From contig NZ_QBKN01000024.1 in assembly GCF_003054175.1 (NCBI RefSeq), forward strand, positions 1 to 64,000: a stretch of 64,000 bases of DNA. Reading direction: 5' to 3'. Shown one piece after another: positions 35,572-43,672 of this stretch. The notes under the pieces are model-generated. The model was given only the letters and a program-made list of their open reading frames with translations. It did not search any database and was not told where the DNA came from. This stretch comes from Allosediminivita pacifica (GTDB taxonomy: Bacteria; Pseudomonadota; Alphaproteobacteria; Rhodobacterales; Rhodobacteraceae). The first letter of the stretch is position 1. Each line of letters begins with the position of its first letter. Position numbers and translations under genes: made by a program.

Positions 35572-35680
35572 GCTCCGACCCTAGCACCGGCCGATGCCCG
35601 GTGCGGCCTGAAATCGGGCGCCAATCTCGGAAACCGCGCAGCCCCGGGACCGGAGATCCGCACGACGCCCGCACCCCGCG

Positions 35681-35730
35681 CAACAGGTCCCCTCTCCCCT
35701 CGGGGGCGAGGAGCGCCCGGAAAACATGCG
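35681..35730. repeat. Dispersed intergenic repeat, AAAACATGC family, partial copy 2
   Basis: CAACAGGTCCCCTCTCCCCT followed by GGCGAGGAGCGCCCGGAAAA and CATGCG matches the left part of the copy at 32939-33006 but lacks the returning arm AGCATGTTTT. Confidence 0.65.
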
Positions 35731-35864
35731 TGGTCCGTCTGAGGTCAGCGGCACATCACCGGCGGCCCGGAGCAAAGCCCCACGCCGGCCCCCCGCCGCA
35801 ACCTATCCCCTCCCCCTGTCAGGGGGAGGGCCAGGGAGGGGGGCGGTAATACGTGCCAAAGCCC

Positions 35865-35957
35865 CGTCCCTGCGGGACAAACCTGACAAACGGTTAACCC
35901 AAATATGTAACCTATTGATTCATAAAGGGCGCAAAGATGTCCCGGCCCGGGACACCC
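35865..35957. repeat. GTCCC/GGGAC palindromic intergenic element, copy A
   Basis: Bounded by GTCCC-TGC-GGGAC at one end and the palindrome TGTCCCGG-C-CCGGGACA (35938-35954) at the other, with an AT-rich centre including CTATTGATT. The reverse complement of 38943-39050 aligns with it along its whole length, so the two copies face each other. Confidence 0.7.
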
Positions 35958-35961
35958 GTTT

Positions 35962-37092
35962 TCAGGCCAGGTGATCCACCCGCTTCAGCTGCTGGGCAAG
36001 GCTGTCCACCACCTCCAGCCAGCGGCTCACCAGCGCGGGATCGGATGGCGCCGCGGTGACGCCCACGGGCACTTCCTTGGCCATCACCGCCTCGACCGCG
36101 AGCGACACCGGGATCGACACCAGCCGGCCCATGGCATTGCCCCGCTCGTCGCCCCGGGCGTCCATCACCCAGGTCCGGTGCCAGACGGTCTCGCCGTCCT
36201 TCTCGGCCTTCAGCGACACGCAGAGCACAACCCGGTCGGCCTCGCCCTCCTCGTAGGCGTTCTCCTCGAGCAGCTTGTCGGCCATTTCCTGCAGCCGCGC
36301 ATCATCGGCCGTGCCCACCTCGGCAAAGATGTCCTTCCAGGCCGCGGCCCAGCCATCCAGCCGCAGCGTGCCGCGGACGAAGTCCTTCACCGGCCACTCG
36401 GGCTCGAAGCCGTATTCGGCCATGAAGGGCAGCGAGTCGCGGTTGGGATAGACCTCGAAGGCCTCGGGGCTGTCGAGCGGCGCCTCGTAGCGCCCCAGCG
36501 CGTCCCAGGGCCGGTTCACTTCGAGCACCTCGAAATCCCGCACCGACTTCGACGGCGACCGCAGCGCCTTCAGCACCCCTACAGGCGCCCAGCTGAACTT
36601 GTAGCGCATCGGGTTCGGCTTGGCCGGAACGCCGCCACAGTAGGAGGTGAAGCTGACCGTGTTGGCGGGGTCGTAGGCGGCTGAGCCCTTGTAGGCGGTG
36701 ACAAGGTCATGCGCCATCAGGTGGTCGATGCCCGGGTCGAGCCCGACCTCGTTCACCAGCCGCAGGCCCTTTTCCTGCGCCATCTCGTCAAGGTTGCGCA
36801 TCTGAGGCGCGATGTACGACGACGACACGAAATCCGCGCCCGTCTCGATGGCGAGCGAGGCCAGCGGCACGTGCCAGTCGGCGGGCAGCATGGAGACGAT
36901 CACGTCGCCCTGCTTCAGCTCGGCAGACACCGTCTCCATCGAGAAGGGGCCGATCTTGTCCGTCAGATCGCCGACCGCCTCGCGCGCCTTGGATTCGGTC
37001 CGGTTCCAGACCTTCACGTCATGCCCCGCCTCGATCAGGCGGCGAAGGCCGGGGATCGTGCTCAGCCCCGTGCCGCACCAGTGGATCGTCAT
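35962..37092 (-). CDS. Saccharopine dehydrogenase (glutamate-forming type, SDH)
   Basis: A 376-aa enzyme of the LYS9/SDH branch. The N-terminal Rossmann motif is WCGTGLSTIPGLRRLIEAG, the conserved segment LVNEVGLDPGIDHLMAHDL sits near residue 115, and SYCGGVPAKPNPMRYKFSWAP near 155. It converts saccharopine to glutamate and 2-aminoadipate semialdehyde. Its ATG overlaps the stop of the upstream LKR-like gene by 4 bases, giving a split version of the bifunctional LKR/SDH of plants and animals. The likely role is lysine breakdown through saccharopine. Confidence 0.88.
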   Translation of the reverse strand: MTIHWCGTGLSTIPGLRRLIEAGHDVKVWNRTESKAREAVGDLTDKIGPFSMETVSAELKQGDVIVSMLPADWHVPLASLAIETGADFVSSSYIAPQMRNLDEMAQEKGLRLVNEVGLDPGIDHLMAHDLVTAYKGSAAYDPANTVSFTSYCGGVPAKPNPMRYKFSWAPVGVLKALRSPSKSVRDFEVLEVNRPWDALGRYEAPLDSPEAFEVYPNRDSLPFMAEYGFEPEWPVKDFVRGTLRLDGWAAAWKDIFAEVGTADDARLQEMADKLLEENAYEEGEADRVVLCVSLKAEKDGETVWHRTWVMDARGDERGNAMGRLVSIPVSLAVEAVMAKEVPVGVTAAPSDPALVSRWLEVVDSLAQQLKRVDHLA

Positions 37093-38144
37093 GCTGCCTC
37101 TCCTGTGTGTTTGTCGAATTCGGTCCTGGCCCGTCCCCAGACGCCGCTGTCCAGCGCGTCGAGCGTGGCGAGATGCGGCAGAAGCTGCGCCGCGAAATCC
37201 TCGGAGCTCTCGAGCGGCAGGAGCGAGGGCAGGTTGTCTATGGCCATGACCTCGAGCGGGGGCGCGTCGTGCACCCGCAGGACGGGGGCCTCCCAGCTTG
37301 TGGCGCGGTCATAGACGGGAACGGGGTTGAAGCTGCTGTCGGGATCGCAGGCGATGTCGCCGATCACCCGGAGCTTGCGGTCAAGCCCGCCCGCATCCTC
37401 CGGCACGAAGACCGGAACGCCGGGTCCGGCAAGGATGCAGTTGAAGAAAAGCGCGTGGTCCAGCACCTCGGGGAAGGGGCCGCCGTGCGCGGTCTCGGCC
37501 ATGTCCCAGGGGGTGACGGGCACGCTCATTGCGCTGCAGAGATCCCGCGCCCCGCTGCCCACGCGGCCGAGCGCGCCGATGACCAGCGCGTCAGGTGTCT
37601 CGCCCGTGGACTCGACGGCCGCCTTCACATCGGCGCGCATGTCTCCGGCCTGCGGCCAGGTGGTGACCGGCGGGCAGGGCTTGTCCTGCCGCTGCGCGGC
37701 CCAGGCCAGCAACGAGACCGCCGCGCCCGCGTAGCCCGCCCAGTAGCCGAAGGCGGCGACGCGGCGACCGTTCTCGTCGACGAGGTATTCGAGATCGTAG
37801 AGCGCACCTCCGCCGGCCTTGAAACGGTCCAGCAGGCGGGCACCGGCGCTCTGGCCCTTGTAGGCGTGGCCGAACATGATGTGGCGGTGGGGCAGGGGCG
37901 TGCCGTCGTCGGGCAGCTCCTTCAGGCCGAAGATCAGCGCCTCTCGGGGGGCCTCGGGCCAGCTGCCTTCAGGCGCCACCTCGGCACCCGCCTCGCGGTA
38001 GGCCGCGATCGGGAAGACCCGGTCGGCGCTCTCTTCCACCGTGACCCGGAAGCCCCGCGCGATCAGCACGCGCGCGCCCTCGGGCAGCAGCCCGACCCGT
38101 TCCTCGTGCGGGCGGGATTCGGCCCGCACCCAAAGATGCACCAT
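37089..38144 (-). CDS. Lysine-ketoglutarate reductase-like / saccharopine dehydrogenase (LYS1-type)
   Basis: A 351-aa enzyme of the alanine-dehydrogenase/PNT-like fold used by LYS1 and LKR. MVHLWVRAESRPHEERVGLLPEG is the usual N-terminus (Arg and Glu near the substrate site). GLKELPDDGTPLPHRHIMFGHAYKGQ compares to the family HxxFxHxxK motif, and a Rossmann part lies at VIGALGRVGSGARDLC. It would join lysine and 2-oxoglutarate to saccharopine or run in reverse. ATG 38144 has AAGGAACAG upstream; ATG 38159 is an alternative. It is coupled to the SDH gene. Confidence 0.88.
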   Translation of the reverse strand: MVHLWVRAESRPHEERVGLLPEGARVLIARGFRVTVEESADRVFPIAAYREAGAEVAPEGSWPEAPREALIFGLKELPDDGTPLPHRHIMFGHAYKGQSAGARLLDRFKAGGGALYDLEYLVDENGRRVAAFGYWAGYAGAAVSLLAWAAQRQDKPCPPVTTWPQAGDMRADVKAAVESTGETPDALVIGALGRVGSGARDLCSAMSVPVTPWDMAETAHGGPFPEVLDHALFFNCILAGPGVPVFVPEDAGGLDRKLRVIGDIACDPDSSFNPVPVYDRATSWEAPVLRVHDAPPLEVMAIDNLPSLLPLESSEDFAAQLLPHLATLDALDSGVWGRARTEFDKHTGEAA

Positions 38145-38205
38145 GTCCTGTTCCTTCATTTTGGGCGCACGCTAGCGCAAGCCGGGACGGGCCGAAACCC
38201 GCGGT

Positions 38206-38856
38206 TCAGAGATGGCTGCGGGCGTGCTGGCGATGGGGGTGTTCGAGGTGGGGCAGGGCGTTGAACTGGACCAGCGCCAGCCCTGTGGGCATCGGGTGCA
38301 GCCGGTGGACCGAGCTGTTCTCGATGGCGAGGCAGAGGTGGGACATGGCAGTCACGTCCAGCCCCATGACGATGCGGATGGCCATGCCGATCAGCCCGCC
38401 GGAGGTGACGACGAGGGCGCGGCCCTCGCCGGCCGAAATCTCCTCGATCGCTTCGCGGGTGCGGGTCTCGAAGGCCTCGAAGCTCTCGGGCGCGTTGTCG
38501 ATGCGCCCCGCCTGCCATTCGGAGAAGACCCGCGGCATGTGCCGCAGGAAGCCTTCGCGGTCGCGGGGGATGGCGACGCCCTGCTGCTGCTCCAGAAGCT
38601 GGGAGAGGGTGAAGTATTCCAGCTCGTTCAGACGGGGGTCGATCACGAGGTCTTCGGCGCCCATGGCGGCGGCGGTCTCGGCGTGGCGGCGCAGGGTGCC
38701 GCAGTAGGCGCGGGCGAAGGTTTCGCCGGCGTCCCGGAAGTGCTCGCCCAGCCAGGCGGCCTGCTGGTGGCCAAGGTCGCTGAGGCGGTCGTAGTCGCCC
38801 TCGGTGCGGGCGGCGCTGTTGGCCTGACCGTGGCGGACGAGGGTGACGTGGGACAT
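38206..38856 (-). CDS. Histidine phosphatase family protein (phosphoglycerate-mutase-like)
   Basis: A 216-aa protein with the catalytic motif LVRHGQANS (His8 region), a second Arg in YCGTLRRHAETA, Glu in NELEYFTL and the C-terminal VVTSGGLIGMAI where the family's second His is replaced by SGG-type residues. The replacement in VVTSGG of the usual THG/SHG motif deserves attention and may lower phosphatase activity. The substrate is unknown. Confidence 0.88.
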   Translation of the reverse strand: MSHVTLVRHGQANSAARTEGDYDRLSDLGHQQAAWLGEHFRDAGETFARAYCGTLRRHAETAAAMGAEDLVIDPRLNELEYFTLSQLLEQQQGVAIPRDREGFLRHMPRVFSEWQAGRIDNAPESFEAFETRTREAIEEISAGEGRALVVTSGGLIGMAIRIVMGLDVTAMSHLCLAIENSSVHRLHPMPTGLALVQFNALPHLEHPHRQHARSHL

Positions 38857-38942
38857 GAGGCTCTCCTGCTTGCGGAGCGGTCCTAGACCGGCCCGGCGGC
38901 GATGGGAAGAGGGGCGTGGAGCGGCCGGTTTCGGGGGCGAAC

Positions 38943-39050
38943 ACTCGGGGACATCGGGGTGTCCCGGGCCGGGACATCTTGGGGATATAAGAAAATCAAT
39001 GGCTTAGATTTTAGCTTTAACTGAATGTTAGGAATGTCCCGCGGGGACGG
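38943..39050. repeat. GTCCC/GGGAC palindromic intergenic element, copy B (inverted)
   Basis: Contains GGGGACA...TGTCCC, then the palindrome TGTCCCGG-G-CCGGGACA (38960-38976), the AT-rich centre with AAAATCAATGGCTTAG, and TGTCCC-GCG-GGGAC (39035-39048). Reversed, it matches 35865-35957. Confidence 0.7.
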
Positions 39051-39207
39051 AGCGCTGCGAGACGTGGCCTACCCCCTCCCTGACCCTCCCCCTGACGCGG
39101 GGAGGGGAGGTGTTGCGCGGGGTGGAGGCCGGGGCGTGCCGGATCGGGGTTGGCCAGTTGATCGCCGAGAGCATGCCGTTGGCATGTTTCCGGGCGCCGC
39201 TTCATTG

Positions 39208-39284
39208 GGCTCCGCCCGCTCGTCACTGAAAACATGCCCCCGGCAGGTTTTCCGGGCGCTCCTCGCCCCCGAGGGGAGATGTTG
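39208..39284. repeat. Dispersed intergenic repeat, AAAACATGC family, copy 3 (reversed)
   Basis: Reads GGCTCCGCCCGCTCGTCACT, then GAAAACATGCCCCCGGCAGG and TTTTCCGGGCGCTCCTCGCC. Its complement matches the copy at 32939-33042 including both arms of the inner inverted repeat, with a few changes. Confidence 0.72.
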
Positions 39285-39353
39285 CGCCCGGGCCGCCAGG
39301 CGGCGCCGGGATCATGGGAGAAAGCCTCGGAGAGATCAGCGGGCGCCGGGGCC

Positions 39354-39983
39354 TCAGTTGCCCCGACCGCCGCCCTTGCCGCCACCGTTGCCACCGCCAC
39401 CGCCGCCGTTGCCGCCGCGGTTGCCTCCCCCCTTGCCGCCTTGCCCGCGATCGGACCTGTCCTCGCGATCCCGGTCACGTCCGCGGCTTTCGCGGTCCTC
39501 GGAACGACCGCGACTTGCGACATCGCGATCCTTCCCGCCTGTGCGCGCCGCGGATCTGTCGCGGCCGCGTTCCCCCTTGGGATCGTCGGAAGACCTGACC
39601 TCGTCCAGCGTCACGCGGCCGTCCCCATCGGCGTCGAACTTCGCCAGTGCGGCCTGCGCGCGCTCTCCGAAGACGTGTTCGAGTTCGTCCGGTTCGAGTT
39701 GGCCGTCGGCATCGAGGTCGATCTCATCGAAGGTCGGCGCTCCGTCGTCGTCGTCCGCTTCATCGGCGGCAACGGCTTCGTCGCGGCTGACGATGCCGTC
39801 CCCGTTCGAATCGAACCTGTCGAGCGTGCTGCCACCCGCCGCGCCGAAGGCACCGTCGAGTTCGGCACGGTCGAGAAAGCCGTCATCGTTGGTGTCGATT
39901 GTGCCGAAGGCCTGTCCGTCTGCCAGTGCGAGGGTGGTGGAGAGCGCGAGGGCGATCGCGCTGTTGGCAAGTAGTCTGGTCAT
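39354..39983 (-). CDS. Secreted EF-hand calcium-binding protein with Gly/Arg-rich tail
   Basis: A 209-aa exported protein. The signal peptide is about residues 1-22 (ending LALADG). Four EF-hand loops of the form DxNDDGxxxxxE are visible: DTNDDGFLDRAE, DSNGDGIVSRDE, DLDADGQLEPDE and DADGDGRVTLDE. A basic/acidic stretch rich in Arg, Asp and Ser follows, and the end is a glycine-asparagine run (GGNGGGGGGNGGGKGGGRGN). ATG 39983 gives a clean signal peptide. Calcium binding is expected; the tail may bind surface polymers (inference). Confidence 0.85.
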   Translation of the reverse strand: MTRLLANSAIALALSTTLALADGQAFGTIDTNDDGFLDRAELDGAFGAAGGSTLDRFDSNGDGIVSRDEAVAADEADDDDGAPTFDEIDLDADGQLEPDELEHVFGERAQAALAKFDADGDGRVTLDEVRSSDDPKGERGRDRSAARTGGKDRDVASRGRSEDRESRGRDRDREDRSDRGQGGKGGGNRGGNGGGGGGNGGGKGGGRGN

Positions 39984-40322
39984 GATCTGCACCTTGTCGT
40001 CATTTCGCGCCAAGGCAGCGTTGGGGCAGTCGGGATGTCCGGGGGCTTTGCCGCGCGTATCGTCCCGACCGCACGCCGTTCGATGCCGTGCCGCCGGGTG
40101 CCTCGGTACGCGAGAGGCCTTAACCGCCTGCTTGCGTTGCTTCGCAATGTCCCTTCGCTGTCCGCGACCGGCCGGCATGCGACGGCCCCCGGCGGGCGTC
40201 GGGCGACCGGACCGCGGCTTCGCTGTCGAAGAAGCTTATCCTGCACATGCCGGGCCGGGCCGGTGGCGCCCCAGGATCGGCTGCGGTAGGACCGTGGCGC
40301 CGGCCCGTGTAGCCCGGGCCGG
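39984..40322. other. Intergenic region with no gene
   Basis: About 340 bases between the EF-hand gene start and the end of the coiled-coil gene. The promoter of the EF-hand gene should lie here. A perfect stem CCGGCCCG/CGGGCCGG sits at 40300-40322 at the end of the coiled-coil gene. Nothing else is recognised. Confidence 0.5.
40300..40322 (-). terminator. Stem-loop downstream of coiled-coil gene
   Basis: CCGGCCCG (40300-40307) and CGGGCCGG (40315-40322) form an 8-base stem directly after the stop codon of the minus-strand gene. There is no T-run, so it is a weak terminator candidate or an mRNA 3'-end stabiliser. Confidence 0.4.
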
Positions 40323-40652
40323 TCAGCTGTGCTGCTGGTTGCGCTCCATCCAGGCGCGCATTTCCTCGGCCTCCTGACGGGCTTCGCGCAGGCCGTCCAT
40401 GGCTGCGGCGCGTTCGGCCTCGGTCTGGGCGAGCTGGTTGGTCAGCTCCGCCTCGCGCTGCTGAAGGTAGGTGATGGCCTGGTCGCGGGTTTCCTCGGCC
40501 TCGTGCAGTTCCTGGCTCATGCGTTCGAGCTGGTCGACGTCGCTCTGGCTGACGCGGCTGAAGCGGTGGACGAGCCAATGGGCGAACCAGCCCAGACAGA
40601 ATGCCACGAAGAGGATGATCGCCGTGACAACTACGAATTCAGTTCTGTTCAT
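40323..40652 (-). CDS. Small membrane-anchored coiled-coil protein
   Basis: A 109-aa protein with one N-terminal membrane helix (residues 6-30, VVVTAIILFVAFCLGWFAHWL) and a long charged coiled coil after it (residues 36-105, rich in Glu, Gln, Ala and Arg). The gene overlaps the 3' end of the OmpA-family gene by 14 bases, so the two are probably co-translated and could act together at the envelope. No specific function is recognised. Confidence 0.78.
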   Translation of the reverse strand: MNRTEFVVVTAIILFVAFCLGWFAHWLVHRFSRVSQSDVDQLERMSQELHEAEETRDQAITYLQQREAELTNQLAQTEAERAAAMDGLREARQEAEEMRAWMERNQQHS

Positions 40653-42627
40653 CCTCTGTCCCTTCAACCGGCGCGTCCCCGGCCGGCGCGTCCCCGTCCT
40701 CCGCCGTCCCGGCGTCCTCGGAGGTATCTTCTGCCGCCGCGTCCTGCGCCGGGGCATCCTCGTCCGCTGAGGCCTCGTCACCGGCTTCGGTGGCCTCCTC
40801 CTCGTCCGAGTCCTCCTCGGTCTCGAGGAGGCGGAACTCGATGCGCCGGTTCTCTTCGCGGCCCGCCGCGGTACCGTTGTCGGCGATGGGCGTGCTTTCG
40901 CCATACCCCGTCACGGTGAAGGGTGCCACAAGAACCTGCCGCATCTGGAGCGCTTCGAGCACGGCCTGGGCGCGATCCTGGCTGAGCTGCTGGTTCATGA
41001 CCTCGCGGCCCTGGCTGTCGGTATGGCCGCCGATCTCGAGCGGGATCTCGCCGCAGGTGTTCAGAAGCGTGGCGATGTCGTCGAGAACCTCCTTGGCCGA
41101 GGCATCGAGCGTGGCCGAGCCCGGTTCAAAGTTGATCTTCTGGGCGGCGACCATGTCGTTGATCTGGGCGACGCATTCCTCGGGGGTGGGAATGCCCAGC
41201 AGCGGGTCGAGCCGTTCGTCGTAGCGCACGTCGATGTCGAAATCGCCGTCCTCGCCCAGTTTCTCGGCCAGAAGGCTGGCGATCACGGCGCTCGCCTCGG
41301 TGCTGCCGGTCACGCCCGAGACGGCGACGCTGTCGGGGCGCACGGTGACATTGCCGCGTTCCAGCTGGGCGAGGGATTCGAGCCCGGCCAGCACGCGCAC
41401 GGCCCAGCCCTGCGGCAGCTCTTCCTCGATGCGCGTCGCGGTGAAGACGGATTCGGAGCCGAAGGCCGCGCGGGCGTAGCTGTCGGTGGTCTCGCGCGCG
41501 GCGGCGCCCGGGACCACGCCGCGCAGCTGCACCTCGCCTTCGGGGCTCAGGGTGGCTGTGAATTCCTTGGGGCCTTCCGCGGCATCCTCCTGCGGCGGTT
41601 CGGGCAGCACGGCGGTAAGCGCGAAGACCTCGGGGAGCTGGTTTTCCAGCTCGCCCACGATGCGGTCGAAGCGGTCCTGCGCGGTGCCCTGCACGGCCTG
41701 CAGCGTCACGTCGGCGTTGGAGAATGTCACGGTGCCCGCGCCGAGCTGGTCGAGCTTGGAGATGGCAAGCGCCGCGGCCTCGCCCCACTCCGAGGAGGGC
41801 ACGCCAAGGCCCAGCGTGCACGAGAGCTGGCCCTCGGCCCCGGCCTCGGCGGCGGCGCGCAGGATCCGGTCGCGGCTTTCCTCGGTATCGGCCGAGCAGC
41901 TGTCGAAGCGGGCGCCGTCGCCGTCGATGCGGAAGCGCAGCGCGAAGGGCGAGATGACGGGGCGCGGCGCGGTGATGTCGAGCGCAAGCTGCACGTCGTC
42001 GGGGGCGCGGCGCGCGAGGTCGGCCTCGAGCTTGGTGCGGGCGGCGGGGGTTTCGGTCATGGCCTTGACCGCGACGCGTCCCGCCTCGACCGAGATCTTG
42101 GAGCGGGGGAGTTCCTCGAGCACGCGGGTGGCGAAGTCGAGCGAGTCTTCCCAGCCCTCGGGCGCGGGGAAATCCGCGGCGTCGAGAAGGTCGGTCACCT
42201 CGGCGCCGCCTGCCATGTTGGAGAAATGCTCCATCAGCGCGGCGCGGTTGCTTTCCGCCGGGATCAGCCCGATGGCCGAGATGCCTGCGTCGTTGCGCAG
42301 CAGCTCGATCGAGAAGCGGGGCGCCTCGACGGTATCGGCCTCTTCCACCTGCATGTTGTCGATCACGCGGGCCGCGTCGACCACGCGCCCGGCGGCGCTC
42401 AGCGCCTCGAAGCGGGTGGCCTCGTCGGGGGCGGTGCCGATCAGGTACACCTGCAGCCCCTCGGTGTCGACCTCGGCCCAGTCGTAGCCGGACGCGCGCA
42501 GTTCGGCGAGGACATCCTCGCGCGAGACCGACTCGACCGTGCGGACCGAGAAGACCGCGGCCACGGCGCAGGCGGCCCCGGCGGCGGTGAAGACTCCGAT
42601 GGTGGGGAGGAGAGAGGAAAGGCGCAT
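40639..42627 (-). CDS. OmpA-family protein with BON-like repeats and acidic tail
   Basis: A 662-aa envelope protein. An N-terminal membrane or signal segment (GVFTAAGAACAVAAVFSV) is followed by repeated BON-like units (for example LRASGYDWAEVDTEGLQVYL and VRPDSVAVSGVTGST). The OmpA C-terminal peptidoglycan-binding domain runs from about residue 480 to 585 (INFEPGSATLDASAKEVLDDI, IGGHTDSQGREVMNQQLSQDRA, GYGESTPIADNGTAAGRE, NRRIEF). The last roughly 70 residues are almost all Glu, Asp, Ala and Ser. It probably bridges membrane and cell wall. Confidence 0.88.
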   Translation of the reverse strand: MRLSSLLPTIGVFTAAGAACAVAAVFSVRTVESVSREDVLAELRASGYDWAEVDTEGLQVYLIGTAPDEATRFEALSAAGRVVDAARVIDNMQVEEADTVEAPRFSIELLRNDAGISAIGLIPAESNRAALMEHFSNMAGGAEVTDLLDAADFPAPEGWEDSLDFATRVLEELPRSKISVEAGRVAVKAMTETPAARTKLEADLARRAPDDVQLALDITAPRPVISPFALRFRIDGDGARFDSCSADTEESRDRILRAAAEAGAEGQLSCTLGLGVPSSEWGEAAALAISKLDQLGAGTVTFSNADVTLQAVQGTAQDRFDRIVGELENQLPEVFALTAVLPEPPQEDAAEGPKEFTATLSPEGEVQLRGVVPGAAARETTDSYARAAFGSESVFTATRIEEELPQGWAVRVLAGLESLAQLERGNVTVRPDSVAVSGVTGSTEASAVIASLLAEKLGEDGDFDIDVRYDERLDPLLGIPTPEECVAQINDMVAAQKINFEPGSATLDASAKEVLDDIATLLNTCGEIPLEIGGHTDSQGREVMNQQLSQDRAQAVLEALQMRQVLVAPFTVTGYGESTPIADNGTAAGREENRRIEFRLLETEEDSDEEEATEAGDEASADEDAPAQDAAAEDTSEDAGTAEDGDAPAGDAPVEGTEDEQN

Positions 42628-42690
42628 CAGCGCGGGTCCATGCCTTGTGGATATCGGCCGGGTGATAGGACGGTGCGCGGTTTCATGCAA

Positions 42691-43659
42691 TCAGACCAGC
42701 GCGGCACCGGCGAAAAACAGCACGGGCAGAAGGCCCGCGTCGCGGTTGGAGCGGAAGAGCATGAGCAGCCGGTCGTTGTCGCCGAGGTCCAGCTTGCGCA
42801 TCTGCCATGTCATGTGCGCGGCCATGGCGCAGGCGCCGGCGAGCGCGAGGATCAGCCTGGCGGGCGAGCCCGCGGGGACGGCCGCAAGGATGGCAAGCGC
42901 CATGAGCGCGACGCAGGCCACGAGGAAGCCCGTGAGCCATTTGGGACTGGCCTCATCACCGAAGAGCCGCGCGGTGGACTTCACGCCGATGAGCGCGTCG
43001 TCTTCCTTGTCCTGGTGGGCGTAGATCGTGTCGTAGAAGAGCGTCCAGGCCATGCCGGCGACGTAGAGCAGCAGCGCCGGCCAGCCGAGGCTGCCGGTGT
43101 GGGCGGTCCAGGCCAGCAGTGCGCCCCAGTTGAAGGCGAGCCCGAGGAAGATCTGCGGCCACCATGTGAAGCGCTTGGCGAAGGGGTAGATGGCGACGGG
43201 CGCCAGCGACAGCACGCCGAGCGCGATGGCGGCGGGAGGGAAGGTCACGAGGATCAGGAAGGCCACGAGCGACTGCGCCACGGCCCAGCCGAGCGCCTGT
43301 TTCGCGGTGACCTGTCCCGAGGGGATGGGCCGCAGGGCTGTGCGTTCGACCGAGCCGTCGATGTGGCGGTCGGTGATGTCGTTCCAGGTGCAGCCCGCGC
43401 CGCGCATGAGGATCGCGCCGATGCCGCAGCCCACAACGATCCAGACGTCGAAGAGGCTGAACTGCCCGTCGGAGACGATGGCGAGCGTGAGCGCCCACCA
43501 GCAGGGCAGCAGCAGCAGCCATGTCCCGATGGGGCGGTCGATGCGCGACAGGCGCAGGTAGGGCTTGGCCCATGCGGGGGCGCGGGTGTCGACCCAGTTG
43601 CCCTTCACCGCGTCGGCGATGCTGCCCGCTGCCTCTGGCGTCTTCTGGCCGCTGCCCAT
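42691..43659 (-). CDS. ubiA: 4-hydroxybenzoate polyprenyltransferase
   Basis: A roughly 322-aa integral membrane prenyltransferase of ubiquinone synthesis that attaches the polyprenyl chain to 4-hydroxybenzoate. The first Asp-rich motif is GAGCTWNDITDRHIDG and the second YAHQDKEDDALIGVKST. RLSRIDRPIGTWLLLLPCWW begins the membrane core, with about eight to nine helices. ATG 43659 has GGGGGA 7 bases upstream; the in-frame ATG 43674 would overlap the divergent rsmE start codon. Confidence 0.94.
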   Translation of the reverse strand: MGSGQKTPEAAGSIADAVKGNWVDTRAPAWAKPYLRLSRIDRPIGTWLLLLPCWWALTLAIVSDGQFSLFDVWIVVGCGIGAILMRGAGCTWNDITDRHIDGSVERTALRPIPSGQVTAKQALGWAVAQSLVAFLILVTFPPAAIALGVLSLAPVAIYPFAKRFTWWPQIFLGLAFNWGALLAWTAHTGSLGWPALLLYVAGMAWTLFYDTIYAHQDKEDDALIGVKSTARLFGDEASPKWLTGFLVACVALMALAILAAVPAGSPARLILALAGACAMAAHMTWQMRKLDLGDNDRLLMLFRSNRDAGLLPVLFFAGAALV

Positions 43660-43672
43660 ATCTGTATCCCCC

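Larger units (their letters stand above)
35572..35961. other. Repeat-filled intergenic region between ada and sdh genes
   Basis: No gene is seen. It contains a partial AAAACATGC-family repeat (35681-35730), a G/C-rich hairpin of the CCCTCCCCCTGTCAGGGGGA type near 35808-35830, and one copy of the GTCCC/GGGAC element (35865-35957) ending at the 3' end of the saccharopine dehydrogenase gene. Confidence 0.6.
38857..39353. other. Repeat-filled intergenic region upstream of histidine phosphatase gene
   Basis: Nearly 500 bases with no gene. It contains copy B of the GTCCC/GGGAC element, a CCCTCCCTGACCCTCCCCCTG-type hairpin region near 39071-39110 and a reversed AAAACATGC-family repeat at 39208-39284. 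Confidence 0.6.

Noticed and set aside
38943-39050. Possible CRISPR or tandem array in the GTCCC/GGGAC region
   Set aside because: The repeats are palindromic half-sites at irregular spacing, not direct repeats with unique spacers, and no cas genes are present.
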